A DNA stretch of 64,000 nt from assembly GCF_014083945.1 (NCBI RefSeq), contig NZ_CP046444.1, forward strand, positions 620,001 through 684,000, read 5' to 3'. Each line of letters opens with the position of its first letter. The stretch's first letter is position 1. A program made the position numbers and the translations under genes. The notes beneath the pieces are model-generated. The model saw nothing but the letters and a program-made list of their open reading frames with translations. It did no database searches and was not told the DNA's origin. The stretch comes from Granulicella sp. 5B5. GTDB taxonomy: Bacteria > Acidobacteriota > Terriglobia > Terriglobales > Acidobacteriaceae. Shown here in pieces: positions 33,723 to 42,298 of this stretch.

Positions 33723-35288
33723 ATGAATCGTCGTCAGTTTGCTGCCCGCTCTCTTGCAGCCTTTGCGGGGGCCACCCTTTCCCCTACGATCGACTCCGCT
33801 ACAGCGCAAAGCACAGCCATTTCGACTGCCGGCTCAGCCGGTCCGTTTCCAGGCTCCATCCCCGGCTCCGTCATCCGGCAAGCCCACTTCCCTGAAGGTT
33901 TTCTCTGGGGCGTCGCCACGGCCTCCTACCAGAATGAGGGCGCGTGGAACGAGGATGGCAAAGGCGAATCCATATGGGACCGCTTTACCCATACGCCCGG
34001 CAAGGTACGCGGCAACGTCACCGGCGATGTGGCGTGCGACCAGTATCACCTTTATCCGCAGGACATCGCTCTCGCCAAGCAGCTCAACATCAAGAGCTAT
34101 CGTTTCTCCATCTCGTGGCCGCGTATTCAGCCCACCGGGGTCGGCGCACCCAATATGAAAGGGATCGACCACTACAGCCGCTTCGTCGACATGCTGCTGG
34201 AGGCCGGCATCCGTCCGTGGTGCACGATGTACCACTGGGACTTGCCGCAGGCGCTGGAAGACCGCGGTGGATGGCCCAACCGCGAACTCGCCAACTACTT
34301 CGCCGACTACGCCGGCATCCTCGCGAAGCATCTCGGCGACCGCATCACCGTCTGGGCCCCCTTCAACATGCCGTGGGCCATCGCCTTCATGGGTTATGCC
34401 GCAGGGACCTTTCCGCCCTGCCGCACCAGCTTCAGCGACTTCTTGAAGGCCGCACACACGCTCGCGCTTGCGCAGGGTGAAGCGCATCGCGCTGTTAAAG
34501 CCGCCTCTCCCAAAGCCACTGTGGGCAGCGCCTACGAGATGGCACCTGCCTATCCGAAGACAGACTCCGCTGACGACCGTGCCGCCACCGAGCGTTATCA
34601 CGCGATGAACAACGTCTTCTTCCTCGAAGCCGCGATGCACGGACATTACCCAAAGGCGTTCGTAGGCGAGCCACCGCTCGACATCATGGGCTTCAAACCC
34701 GGCGATGAAAAGATTCTCTACGCACCGCTGGACTGGGTGGGCTTCCACTTCTATACGCGCCGCGTGGTATCGGACGCCAGCAAAGAGAAGTTCGAGAGCG
34801 GCGGCAACTTCAGCGGCACCGAGATCGAGAGCAACTCACCCGGTGGCCGCGATCCGTACACGCGGTTCCGCGCTGCGATGCCGACCGAAGGCCCGCTCAC
34901 CGAATCCGGCCTTGAAGTTTGGCCGCGAGGCATCTACGACCTCGTCACACGCATCAGCCACGACTATAACCATCCCGCCATCGAGATCACCGAGAGTGGT
35001 TGTGGCTACCTCGACGGCCCCGACGCGGAACTGCAGGGGCGCATCCCCGACGGGCGCCGCATCCTCTGGTATCGCGAGGTGCTCGCCGAACTCTCCCGCG
35101 CCATCGCGGAGGGCGCGCGCGTCCGTGCCTATCACGCTTGGACGCTGCTCGATAACTTCCAGTGGGCCGAAGGATACACCGAGCGCTATGGCCTCATCTA
35201 CACCGACTTCCGCAATCAGAAGCGCACCATCAAGGACTCAGGCCATTGGTACGGGCGCGTGGCCGCGTCGAATCGCCTCGACGTCTAG
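33723..35288 (+). CDS. Exported GH1-family protein lacking the acid/base glutamate
   Basis: The 521-residue protein starts at ATG 33723 with a twin-arginine-like signal (MNRRQFAARSLAAFAGATLS). The GH1 barrel follows with FLWGVATASYQNEGAW, YRFSISWPRI, MYHWDLPQALED, ITESGCGYLD (nucleophile Glu424) and the late LLDNFQWAEGYTERYGL. In retaining GH1 enzymes the acid/base Glu is in the TFNEP motif; here that position reads PFNMPWAIA with Met216 (ATG at 34368-34370). The rest of the -1 subsite is largely kept, though the usual Asn-Tyr-Tyr is HFY. Myrosinases also lack this Glu and use Gln, so the protein may be a thioglucosidase-like enzyme, a glycosidase needing an external base, or a binding protein. 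It is not safe to call it an ordinary beta-glucosidase. Confidence 0.9.
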   Translation: MNRRQFAARSLAAFAGATLSPTIDSATAQSTAISTAGSAGPFPGSIPGSVIRQAHFPEGFLWGVATASYQNEGAWNEDGKGESIWDRFTHTPGKVRGNVTGDVACDQYHLYPQDIALAKQLNIKSYRFSISWPRIQPTGVGAPNMKGIDHYSRFVDMLLEAGIRPWCTMYHWDLPQALEDRGGWPNRELANYFADYAGILAKHLGDRITVWAPFNMPWAIAFMGYAAGTFPPCRTSFSDFLKAAHTLALAQGEAHRAVKAASPKATVGSAYEMAPAYPKTDSADDRAATERYHAMNNVFFLEAAMHGHYPKAFVGEPPLDIMGFKPGDEKILYAPLDWVGFHFYTRRVVSDASKEKFESGGNFSGTEIESNSPGGRDPYTRFRAAMPTEGPLTESGLEVWPRGIYDLVTRISHDYNHPAIEITESGCGYLDGPDAELQGRIPDGRRILWYREVLAELSRAIAEGARVRAYHAWTLLDNFQWAEGYTERYGLIYTDFRNQKRTIKDSGHWYGRVAASNRLDV

Positions 35289-35305
35289 CCCGCAATGGCA
35301 TCACA

Positions 35306-35345
35306 ACAAAAGCAAAGAGGCAGCCACGGCAGGCTGCCTCTTCAC
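35306..35345. terminator. Bidirectional terminator between the GH1-like gene and mdh
   Basis: A 10-bp perfect stem, AGAGGCAGCC (35316-35325) with GGCTGCCTCT (35332-35341), has a T-rich exit to the right and an A-rich stretch to the left that serves the minus strand. Confidence 0.8.
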
Positions 35346-35362
35346 TCATTCGAGCCGAGCAG

Positions 35363-36334
<972 letters not shown>

Positions 36335-36463
36335 TCACCACCTACGCCTTCTTCATGATACGTTTCCCCAGCGCCACTGTCTCAACCGGCATCACAGACT
36401 GCGCGAAAACCGGCCACACCGTCCGGAAACTCAACGACGTGACGATCTCGCATTCATGAACGT

Positions 36464-37183
36464 ATGATTTCGCGCATGAAACTATCATCGGCCAGCAAAG
36501 CACTGATCGCCGTCACCCTGACAACCATGTTCTGCGGCGTGACTCCACTTCATTCACAGACTGCTTCCGCGTCCATCATCGACGAGCCCATCGAGTGGAC
36601 GTGGGCTGTCCGCCCTGAGCATCCCGACCCCGCCCTGCCCAACGTTCTACTGATCGGCGACTCCATCACCCGCGGCTACTATCCGGATGTAGTGAAGGAT
36701 CTTCAAGGCAAAGCCAACTGCTATCTCTACGCCACATCCGCCGCCGCCGGAGACCCCCGGTTACCCGGCCAACTGAACGATCTGTTTGCCCTATATAAAG
36801 TGCCGTTCTCCGTCATCCACTTCAACAACGGCATGCACGGCTGGGGATACACAGAAACCCAGTACGCTGGCGGACTGAAGACGATGCTCGCGGCCATTCG
36901 GCACCACGCACCTGCCGCCAGGCTGTTATGGGCAAGCACGACACCTGTGACGGAGGACTCCAAAGGCGTGGGAGCTACGAACCCGCGCATCGATCAACGG
37001 AATGCACTGGCACTTTCTCTGATGCAGCAAAACAAAATCACGGTCGACGACCAGCACGCGCTGATGTTGCAGCACCAGGGCCTGCATAACGGAACTGTCC
37101 ACTACAAACCCGAAGGCTATGAGGTGCAGGCAGCGCAGGCAGCTGCAAGCATCACGGCCTTGCTGCCTGCACCGAAGCAATAG
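36464..37183 (+). CDS. Secreted SGNH/GDSL-type hydrolase
   Basis: The 239-residue protein has an N-terminal signal-like helix (ALIAVTLTTMFCGVTPLHS). Block I of SGNH hydrolases appears as LLIGDSITRGYY (catalytic Ser), an Asn-Gly block as FNNGMHGWGY, and the last block as GTVHYKPEGYEVQA with the catalytic His. It probably removes acyl or acetyl groups from sugars outside the cytoplasm; the substrate is unknown. It is monocistronic, ending at a bidirectional terminator shared with glnA. Confidence 0.88.
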   Translation: MISRMKLSSASKALIAVTLTTMFCGVTPLHSQTASASIIDEPIEWTWAVRPEHPDPALPNVLLIGDSITRGYYPDVVKDLQGKANCYLYATSAAAGDPRLPGQLNDLFALYKVPFSVIHFNNGMHGWGYTETQYAGGLKTMLAAIRHHAPAARLLWASTTPVTEDSKGVGATNPRIDQRNALALSLMQQNKITVDDQHALMLQHQGLHNGTVHYKPEGYEVQAAQAAASITALLPAPKQ

Positions 37184-37200
37184 CTATTCACCAAAAAGCA

Positions 37201-37233
37201 AGGGACCCGGCTACAGCCGAGTCCCTCTTTTTC
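37201..37233. terminator. Bidirectional terminator between the SGNH hydrolase gene and glnA
   Basis: AGGGACCCGGCT (37201-37212) pairs with AGCCGAGTCCCT (37215-37226) with one mismatch. CTTTTTCT follows on the right and CCAAAAAGC precedes on the left, which suits termination from both sides. Confidence 0.8.
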
Positions 37234-37249
37234 TATTGCGCCGTGAACC

Positions 37250-38680
37250 TTAGAACTGGCCCCACAGGAGCTGGTTGTAGACCTCGTGGTGGAACTGGAT
37301 CTCGCACGGCTTGATCTGCGAGCCCAGCAGGCGCGGGCAACGGTCCGCCGAGCCCTGTTTCAGCTCCGCATAGCGCTCCTTCACATCGGCACCCAGCATC
37401 GTCGAGCACCACTCCGCCGCGCGGAAGTCCTCGAGCGCCGTGTAGATGTTGTCCGGCAGATAGCGCTCTGCCTGGCGCAGGTTCTTCGCCTTCGACAGGT
37501 TGCCGTCGAGGCCAGTCTTGAACACCGTGTACAGCACCAGGTACGGGTTCGCATCCGGGCCTACCGAACGCACCTCAACGCGCGCCGACTTCTCGTTGCC
37601 GATCGGGATGCGCACCATCGAGCCGCGGTCCGTCGCCGATGCCTTGATCTGGTTCGGTGCCTCAAAGTGCGGGTCGAGACGGCGGTACGAGTTCACGCTC
37701 GCATTGAACAGCAGACAGATGTCGTTGCCATGCGTCAGGATCTTGTCCACGAACGTCCAAGCCAGCTTCGAGATCTTCTCTTCGCCCTTGGGGTCCCAGA
37801 ACAGATTCTTGCCGCCCTTGGTGATCGACACGTTGGTGTGCATGCCCGAGCCGTTCACGCCCGTCACAGGCTTAGGCAGGAAGCTCGCCGTCATGCCCAT
37901 CTGCGTTGCCACCTGACGGCAGATCAGCTTGTACAACTGGATCTGGTCAGCAGCCGCAACCACATCGCCGTAGCTGTAGTTGATCTCGAACTGGCTTGGC
38001 GCGACCTCGGGATGGTCCTTCTCGTTCTCAAAGCCCATCGCGCGCTGCACTTCGGCCGTCATGTCGATGAACTCACGCAGCGGGTCGCCCGGCAGCGAAT
38101 GGTAGTAGCCGCCCTGGTTGGTGTATTCAAACTTGCCGATCAGCGGGTAGTTGCGCTCCGCATCGAGGCCCTCGAATAGGAAGCCTTCGATTTCGTTGGC
38201 AGCGTTCAGCGTGTAGCCATTCTTCTTGTACTGTGCGTCCGCGTAATCCTTCAGCACACCGCGCAGGTCGCCTGAGTAGTGGTCGCCGTTCTTGTCGATC
38301 ACCTCGCCGAAGATCAGCACCTTGCCCGCGCCGAAGATGTCCGCCGGCACCCAGTAGAACGCGCTCCAGTCGAGGCCCAGACGAAGGTCGCTCTCCTTCT
38401 GCGCCGTAAAGCCGCGGATCGAGCTGCCATCGAACGTCAGGTTGTCGTAGCTCTTCACCAGGAACTTCTTGTCGTAGTCCAGCATGTGCAGCCGGCCTTC
38501 GAGGTCCGAGAACAACACCGTCACAGCCTTGATGCCTGGCGTGTCGTTCAGGTACGCCAACCGCTCTTCGCGGATCACATCGATCGAAACGCGCTTCTTG
38601 CGCTGCTCTTTGGCCTTCAGGTTGAGCTCTTCCAGCTCCTCGTACGACAACTCAAGAAAATTGCGAAATTCGCTCGACAT
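37250..38680 (-). CDS. glnA: Glutamine synthetase, type I
   Basis: The 476-residue protein spans a complete GSI. FDGSSIRGF is in the beta-grasp domain, NEIEGFLF and EVAPSQFEINYSYGD hold metal ligands, the glutamate/ATP site is NGSGMHTNVS, and RGSMVRIPIGNE with ARVEVRSVGPDANPYL completes the core. I could not find the Tyr-containing NLYDLP adenylylation loop, which suggests regulation other than GlnE adenylylation. It makes glutamine from glutamate, ammonia and ATP in the cytosol. The start ATG is preceded by AAGGAGCACC. The 230 nt upstream contain no recognisable riboswitch. Confidence 0.94.
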   Translation of the reverse strand: MSSEFRNFLELSYEELEELNLKAKEQRKKRVSIDVIREERLAYLNDTPGIKAVTVLFSDLEGRLHMLDYDKKFLVKSYDNLTFDGSSIRGFTAQKESDLRLGLDWSAFYWVPADIFGAGKVLIFGEVIDKNGDHYSGDLRGVLKDYADAQYKKNGYTLNAANEIEGFLFEGLDAERNYPLIGKFEYTNQGGYYHSLPGDPLREFIDMTAEVQRAMGFENEKDHPEVAPSQFEINYSYGDVVAAADQIQLYKLICRQVATQMGMTASFLPKPVTGVNGSGMHTNVSITKGGKNLFWDPKGEEKISKLAWTFVDKILTHGNDICLLFNASVNSYRRLDPHFEAPNQIKASATDRGSMVRIPIGNEKSARVEVRSVGPDANPYLVLYTVFKTGLDGNLSKAKNLRQAERYLPDNIYTALEDFRAAEWCSTMLGADVKERYAELKQGSADRCPRLLGSQIKPCEIQFHHEVYNQLLWGQF

Positions 38681-38911
38681 GGTGCTCCTTCATGAATGGG
38701 CAGGATCTCTGCCGCATGGGTGATATGTACCAGCTTGCTGCGAGTGCGCTTGGAACCCGGTTCGAACCGCAGGCGGTGATCGCCAGACAACCTTTTCGGG
38801 GTCACTATCAAAAGTAGCAGATGCTCACGTAAAAATTCCATATATCCAGCGGCGCTTCTGCATCTTCAGCGCCCACAGGGTGCTCAAATACACTTGGTAT
38901 AGACGAAACGA

Positions 38912-39862
38912 ATGTCCACTATGAAGAACACCACCACCCGCGTCGCCCTCATCCAGATGTCCTGCGAGCCTTCCACCGAGGCCAACCTCGCCAAGGCCGT
39001 CGCCCGCGTGCGCGAGGCCGCCGAGAACGGCGCCCGCCTCATCTGCCTGCCGGAGCTCTTCCGCGCGCAGTACTTCTGCCAGCGCGAGGACCACGCCCTC
39101 TTCTCCACCGCCGAGTCCATCCCCGGCCCCTCGACCGCCGCACTCGCCGAGGTCGTCCGCGAGCACAACATCGTCGTCATTGCCAGCCTCTTCGAGCGCC
39201 GGGCCGCGGGTCTGTACCACAACACCGCTGCCATCCTCGATCATGCCAGCGAGACCAAAGATAACATCGCCAGCATCTACCGCAAGATGCACATCCCCGA
39301 CGACCCGCTCTACTACGAGAAGTTCTACTTCACGCCCGGCGATCTCGGCTTCCTCGCCCAGCACACCTCCGCCGGCCCCATCGGCACGCTCGTCTGCTGG
39401 GACCAGTGGTACCCCGAAGGCGCCCGCGTCACCGCGCTCAAAGGCGCCGAGACGCTCTTCTTTCCCACCGCCATCGGCTGGCACCCCAGCGAAAAGGTCG
39501 AGTACGGCGTCCGCCAGTACGACGCCTGGCAGACCATCCAGCGTGCCCACGCCATCGCCAACGGAGTCTTCGTCTGCGCAGTCAACCGCGTCGGCCACGA
39601 GCACGGAGACGTCATCCACGAAGGCGTCGAGATGCCCGGCCCCGGCGACCACACTCCGCAATCCGGCATCGAGTTCTGGGGCGGCAGCTTCATCGCAGAC
39701 CCCTTCGGCCGCATCCTCGCCAAGGCCTCGCACGACAAGGAAGAGATTCTCTACGCCGATCTCGACAGCAAGGAAGTCGAGATCACCCGCCAGCACTGGC
39801 CCTTCCTCCGCGACCGCCGCATCGACGCCTACGGCGGCATCACCAGCCGCTTCCTCGACTAA
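38912..39862 (+). CDS. aguB: N-carbamoylputrescine amidase (nitrilase superfamily)
   Basis: The 316-residue protein has the Glu-Lys-Cys triad of carbon-nitrogen hydrolases: CLPELFRAQYFCQRED, YRKMHIPDDPLYYEKFYF and LVCWDQWYPEGAR. The motifs NRVGHEHGD and EFWGGSFIADPFG match the AguB subgroup. It hydrolyses N-carbamoylputrescine to putrescine. Agmatine deiminase, which makes its substrate, is encoded 5 kb downstream on the same strand, so both steps of the pathway are present. The start is ATG 38912 or ATG 38921, a difference of three residues. Confidence 0.92.
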   Translation: MSTMKNTTTRVALIQMSCEPSTEANLAKAVARVREAAENGARLICLPELFRAQYFCQREDHALFSTAESIPGPSTAALAEVVREHNIVVIASLFERRAAGLYHNTAAILDHASETKDNIASIYRKMHIPDDPLYYEKFYFTPGDLGFLAQHTSAGPIGTLVCWDQWYPEGARVTALKGAETLFFPTAIGWHPSEKVEYGVRQYDAWQTIQRAHAIANGVFVCAVNRVGHEHGDVIHEGVEMPGPGDHTPQSGIEFWGGSFIADPFGRILAKASHDKEEILYADLDSKEVEITRQHWPFLRDRRIDAYGGITSRFLD

Positions 39863-40242
39863 CACAATCCTTACAACGCGAGCATTCTGAAAGAAATTCC
39901 CGTCCAAACAGTGTGATATCGGCGCGTCATCAGTCAATCGTCGGATTCACCGTCATTCCGGGCTTCTTCATTGCAGGCCTATGCGCCTGGAAGCGTAGCC
40001 CCACAGAAGAAATAACTGTAATTGATACCCTCGCAACCGCTCCCAGCCTCGGCGAGCAGGTTGCCGGATTCAACCTATTCCGCAGCACGACAATTCCTAT
40101 CCAGAAATAATTTCCCAAACGCTATCGTCTCCATGTATAAACATCTCGCCGGCCAGCCTGCTCGACCGACGCATTGAAACGTGTCAGCACGTTCAAACTC
40201 GTCACGCCGCACCTGTCCGCCGAACCCTGCAAGGAGCTTTCC
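39863..40242. other. Intergenic interval without a supported gene
   Basis: The 380 nt hold no convincing gene. One frame reads SIVGFTVIPGFFIAGLCAW in a hydrophobic stretch near 39940-40000 but has no start codon or ribosome-binding site and may be a relic. The last part is the leader of the next gene. Confidence 0.5.
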
Positions 40243-41676
40243 ATGCACCGCCACACCAGAACTCTCGCGGCCTTCGCCGCCGTCGTCCTTCTGCCGCTTG
40301 CCCTTACCGCCCAGCGCGAACCCCTCAAGCCCTCCGGCACCGGCGCCGTCCCACCCAAAACCTGGGTCGACAAGGACACCGGCCACCGCGTCTTCCGTCT
40401 CACCGACGAGCCCGGCTCCTCCGGCTTCTACTTCAACATCAACGCCTACACCCCCGATCTCAAGACGATGGTCTACTCCGCGCCCGACGGCATCCACGGC
40501 ATGGACCTCGCCACCAAAAAGTCCTGGCTCATCGTCCCCAACCCGCCGCGCCCCGCAGGTGCTGACGAGAACCAGTTCCGCTTCGGCGGAGTCCATGCCA
40601 TCATCGCCGGCCGCGTCACCAACTCCGTCTTCTACTCGCAGGCCGACCCCGTCACGCACGTTGTCACGCTCTACAAGGCCGATGTCTACACCAAAAAGAT
40701 CACCAAACTCACCGCTCTGCCCAAGGGCATGAACGTCGCCACCATCAACGCCGACGAGACACTCGGCGCGGGCACCATCAACGACAACCGCGACAACTCC
40801 CGCGACTACGGCCAGCAGCGCGTCGCTCCCAAGGGCGTCCAGAACGGCCCGCTCGTGCAGCCCGCCAACAAGGGCGAGATGATGGAACAACGCCTCGCTG
40901 CCCGCATCCCACTCACGCTCTACACCATCAACCTCAAGACCGGCCATCTCACTCCACTGCTGCATTCCACCGACTGGGTCAACCACCTGCTCTTCAGCCC
41001 CAAGGACCCGCACTTGCTGATGTACTGCCATGAAGGCCCATGGCAGAAGGTCAACCGCATCTGGATGATCCACACCGACGGCACGCACAACACCCTCATC
41101 CACAAGCGCCGCATCGCCATGGAGATCGCCGGCCACGAGTTCTGGGGCATCGACGGCGAGACCATCTGGTACGACTGGCAGCCCATCAAGGGCCAGGACT
41201 TCTACCTCGCCGGCTACGACCTCCAGAACGGCAAGCGCACCGCCTACCACATGGAGCGCAACGACTGGTCCATCCACTTCAACCTCACCAAGGACCTCAA
41301 CATCTTCACCGGCGATGGCGGCGATCCCGGCCAGGTCGCCCGCGCCAAGGACGGCGAGTGGATCGAGCTCTTCCACCCACACCTCGTCGACACCACCGGC
41401 GCGCTCAATGACCCCGACTTCTTCCAGCCCGGCTACTTCGTCTCCGAGCACCTCGTCAACATGGCCCACCACAACTACCGCCTCGAGCCCAACGTGCGCT
41501 TCTCCCCCGATGCCTCGATGGTCATCTTCACCAGCAACATGTTTGGCCCCAGCTACGTCTTCGGCGTCGAAGTGAACAAGGCCGACAACCCGCCCGCCGA
41601 CGAAATCAAATCCACCCCAGCACTCGGCGAAGAGTTCAACCCCGGCAAACCAACACCCGTCCACGCCGTGCAGTAG
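40243..41676 (+). CDS. Exported oligogalacturonate lyase-like protein (PL22 type)
   Basis: From ATG 40243 (AAGGAGCTTTCC before it) the protein has 477 residues with a signal peptide (TLAAFAAVVLLPLALTAQ). It is a seven-bladed propeller related to oligogalacturonide lyases: TWVDKDTGHRVFRLTDEPG, FYFNINAYTPDLKTMVYS, HLLFSPKDPHLLMYCHEGPW, HEFWGIDGETIWYDWQ and HHNYRLEPNVRFSPDASM. Members split unsaturated digalacturonate from pectin. Export is unusual compared with the cytosolic enterobacterial enzyme, so the substrate could be a longer oligomer. No other pectin genes are adjacent. Confidence 0.82.
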   Translation: MHRHTRTLAAFAAVVLLPLALTAQREPLKPSGTGAVPPKTWVDKDTGHRVFRLTDEPGSSGFYFNINAYTPDLKTMVYSAPDGIHGMDLATKKSWLIVPNPPRPAGADENQFRFGGVHAIIAGRVTNSVFYSQADPVTHVVTLYKADVYTKKITKLTALPKGMNVATINADETLGAGTINDNRDNSRDYGQQRVAPKGVQNGPLVQPANKGEMMEQRLAARIPLTLYTINLKTGHLTPLLHSTDWVNHLLFSPKDPHLLMYCHEGPWQKVNRIWMIHTDGTHNTLIHKRRIAMEIAGHEFWGIDGETIWYDWQPIKGQDFYLAGYDLQNGKRTAYHMERNDWSIHFNLTKDLNIFTGDGGDPGQVARAKDGEWIELFHPHLVDTTGALNDPDFFQPGYFVSEHLVNMAHHNYRLEPNVRFSPDASMVIFTSNMFGPSYVFGVEVNKADNPPADEIKSTPALGEEFNPGKPTPVHAVQ

Positions 41677-41693
41677 ACCGAACAACCGGGTGG

Positions 41694-41728
41694 CCCATCC
41701 TTTCGTCGTTCTTTGATGAAAGGGTGGG
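41694..41728. repeat. Hairpin repeat between the lyase-like and DUF3455 genes
   Basis: CCCATCCTTTC (41694-41704) pairs with GAAAGGGTGGG (41718-41728) with one mismatch. From memory such CCCACCCTTTC hairpins recur in Acidobacteriaceae genomes; only this copy is seen here. It may double as a terminator. Confidence 0.45.
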
Positions 41729-41805
41729 GTATCGGGCGGAGCCCGACCGCTTTCCGCCGATGGCAAAGCTACAATCTCTCCAGCGCAACTCTGGAGCCGC
41801 CACAC

Positions 41806-42294
41806 ATGATCCTCCCCTTCGCCCTGCTCGCTCTCACGCTCGCCCCGCAGGCAGCCGACACCACCACCCCGCCCTCCACCGTGCAGGTGAAGCTCACCGC
41901 CGAAGGCATCGGCGTGCAGATCTACAGCTGCGTTCAGCAGGACGGCAAGTTCCAGTGGAAGTTCCAGGAGCCGCAGGCCACGCTCTTCGACCGCACCACG
42001 CACCAGCCCGTCGGCACCCACTCCGCCGGCCCCACCTGGACGTGGAACGACGGCAGCGCCATCACCGGCAAGGTCGTTCAGTCGCAGCCGTCAGCCGGCA
42101 GCGTCGCTTGGCTGCTGCTTGACGCTACGCCCTCCGGTTCGACCATAGGCGCGCTCACCGGTGTCACCATGGTGCGCCGCTCCAACACACAAGGCGGAGC
42201 CGCCCCCGCCACCGGCTGCGACGCGCAGAACGTCGATGTCACCATCAAGGTTCCTTATCAGGCCACCTACACCTTCTACGAGCCCGCGCACTAA
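41806..42294 (+). CDS. DUF3455 domain protein, exported
   Basis: From ATG 41806 the protein has 162 residues with a short hydrophobic leader (MILPFALLALTLAP). The pattern GVQIYSCVQQDGKFQWKFQEPQATLFD, GTHSAGPTWTWNDGSAITG and GGAAPATGCDAQNVDVTIKV with YTFYEPAH matches DUF3455, a family common in fungi and soil bacteria with no established function. TACAAT at 41770-41775 could be a -10 element. The gene lies after a hairpin repeat and is convergent with the acylase. Confidence 0.85.
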   Translation: MILPFALLALTLAPQAADTTTPPSTVQVKLTAEGIGVQIYSCVQQDGKFQWKFQEPQATLFDRTTHQPVGTHSAGPTWTWNDGSAITGKVVQSQPSAGSVAWLLLDATPSGSTIGALTGVTMVRRSNTQGGAAPATGCDAQNVDVTIKVPYQATYTFYEPAH

Positions 42295-42298
42295 CGCG

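Noticed and set aside
38751-38775. GGTTCGAACC, which resembles a tRNA T-arm
   Set aside because: No acceptor stem, anticodon arm or CCA can be fitted around it.
40075-42021. A 648-codon open frame on the minus strand
   Set aside because: It is the mirror of the oligogalacturonate lyase-like and DUF3455 genes, where C-ending codons suppress antisense stops. Its product is Gly/Val/Asp-rich with no domain.
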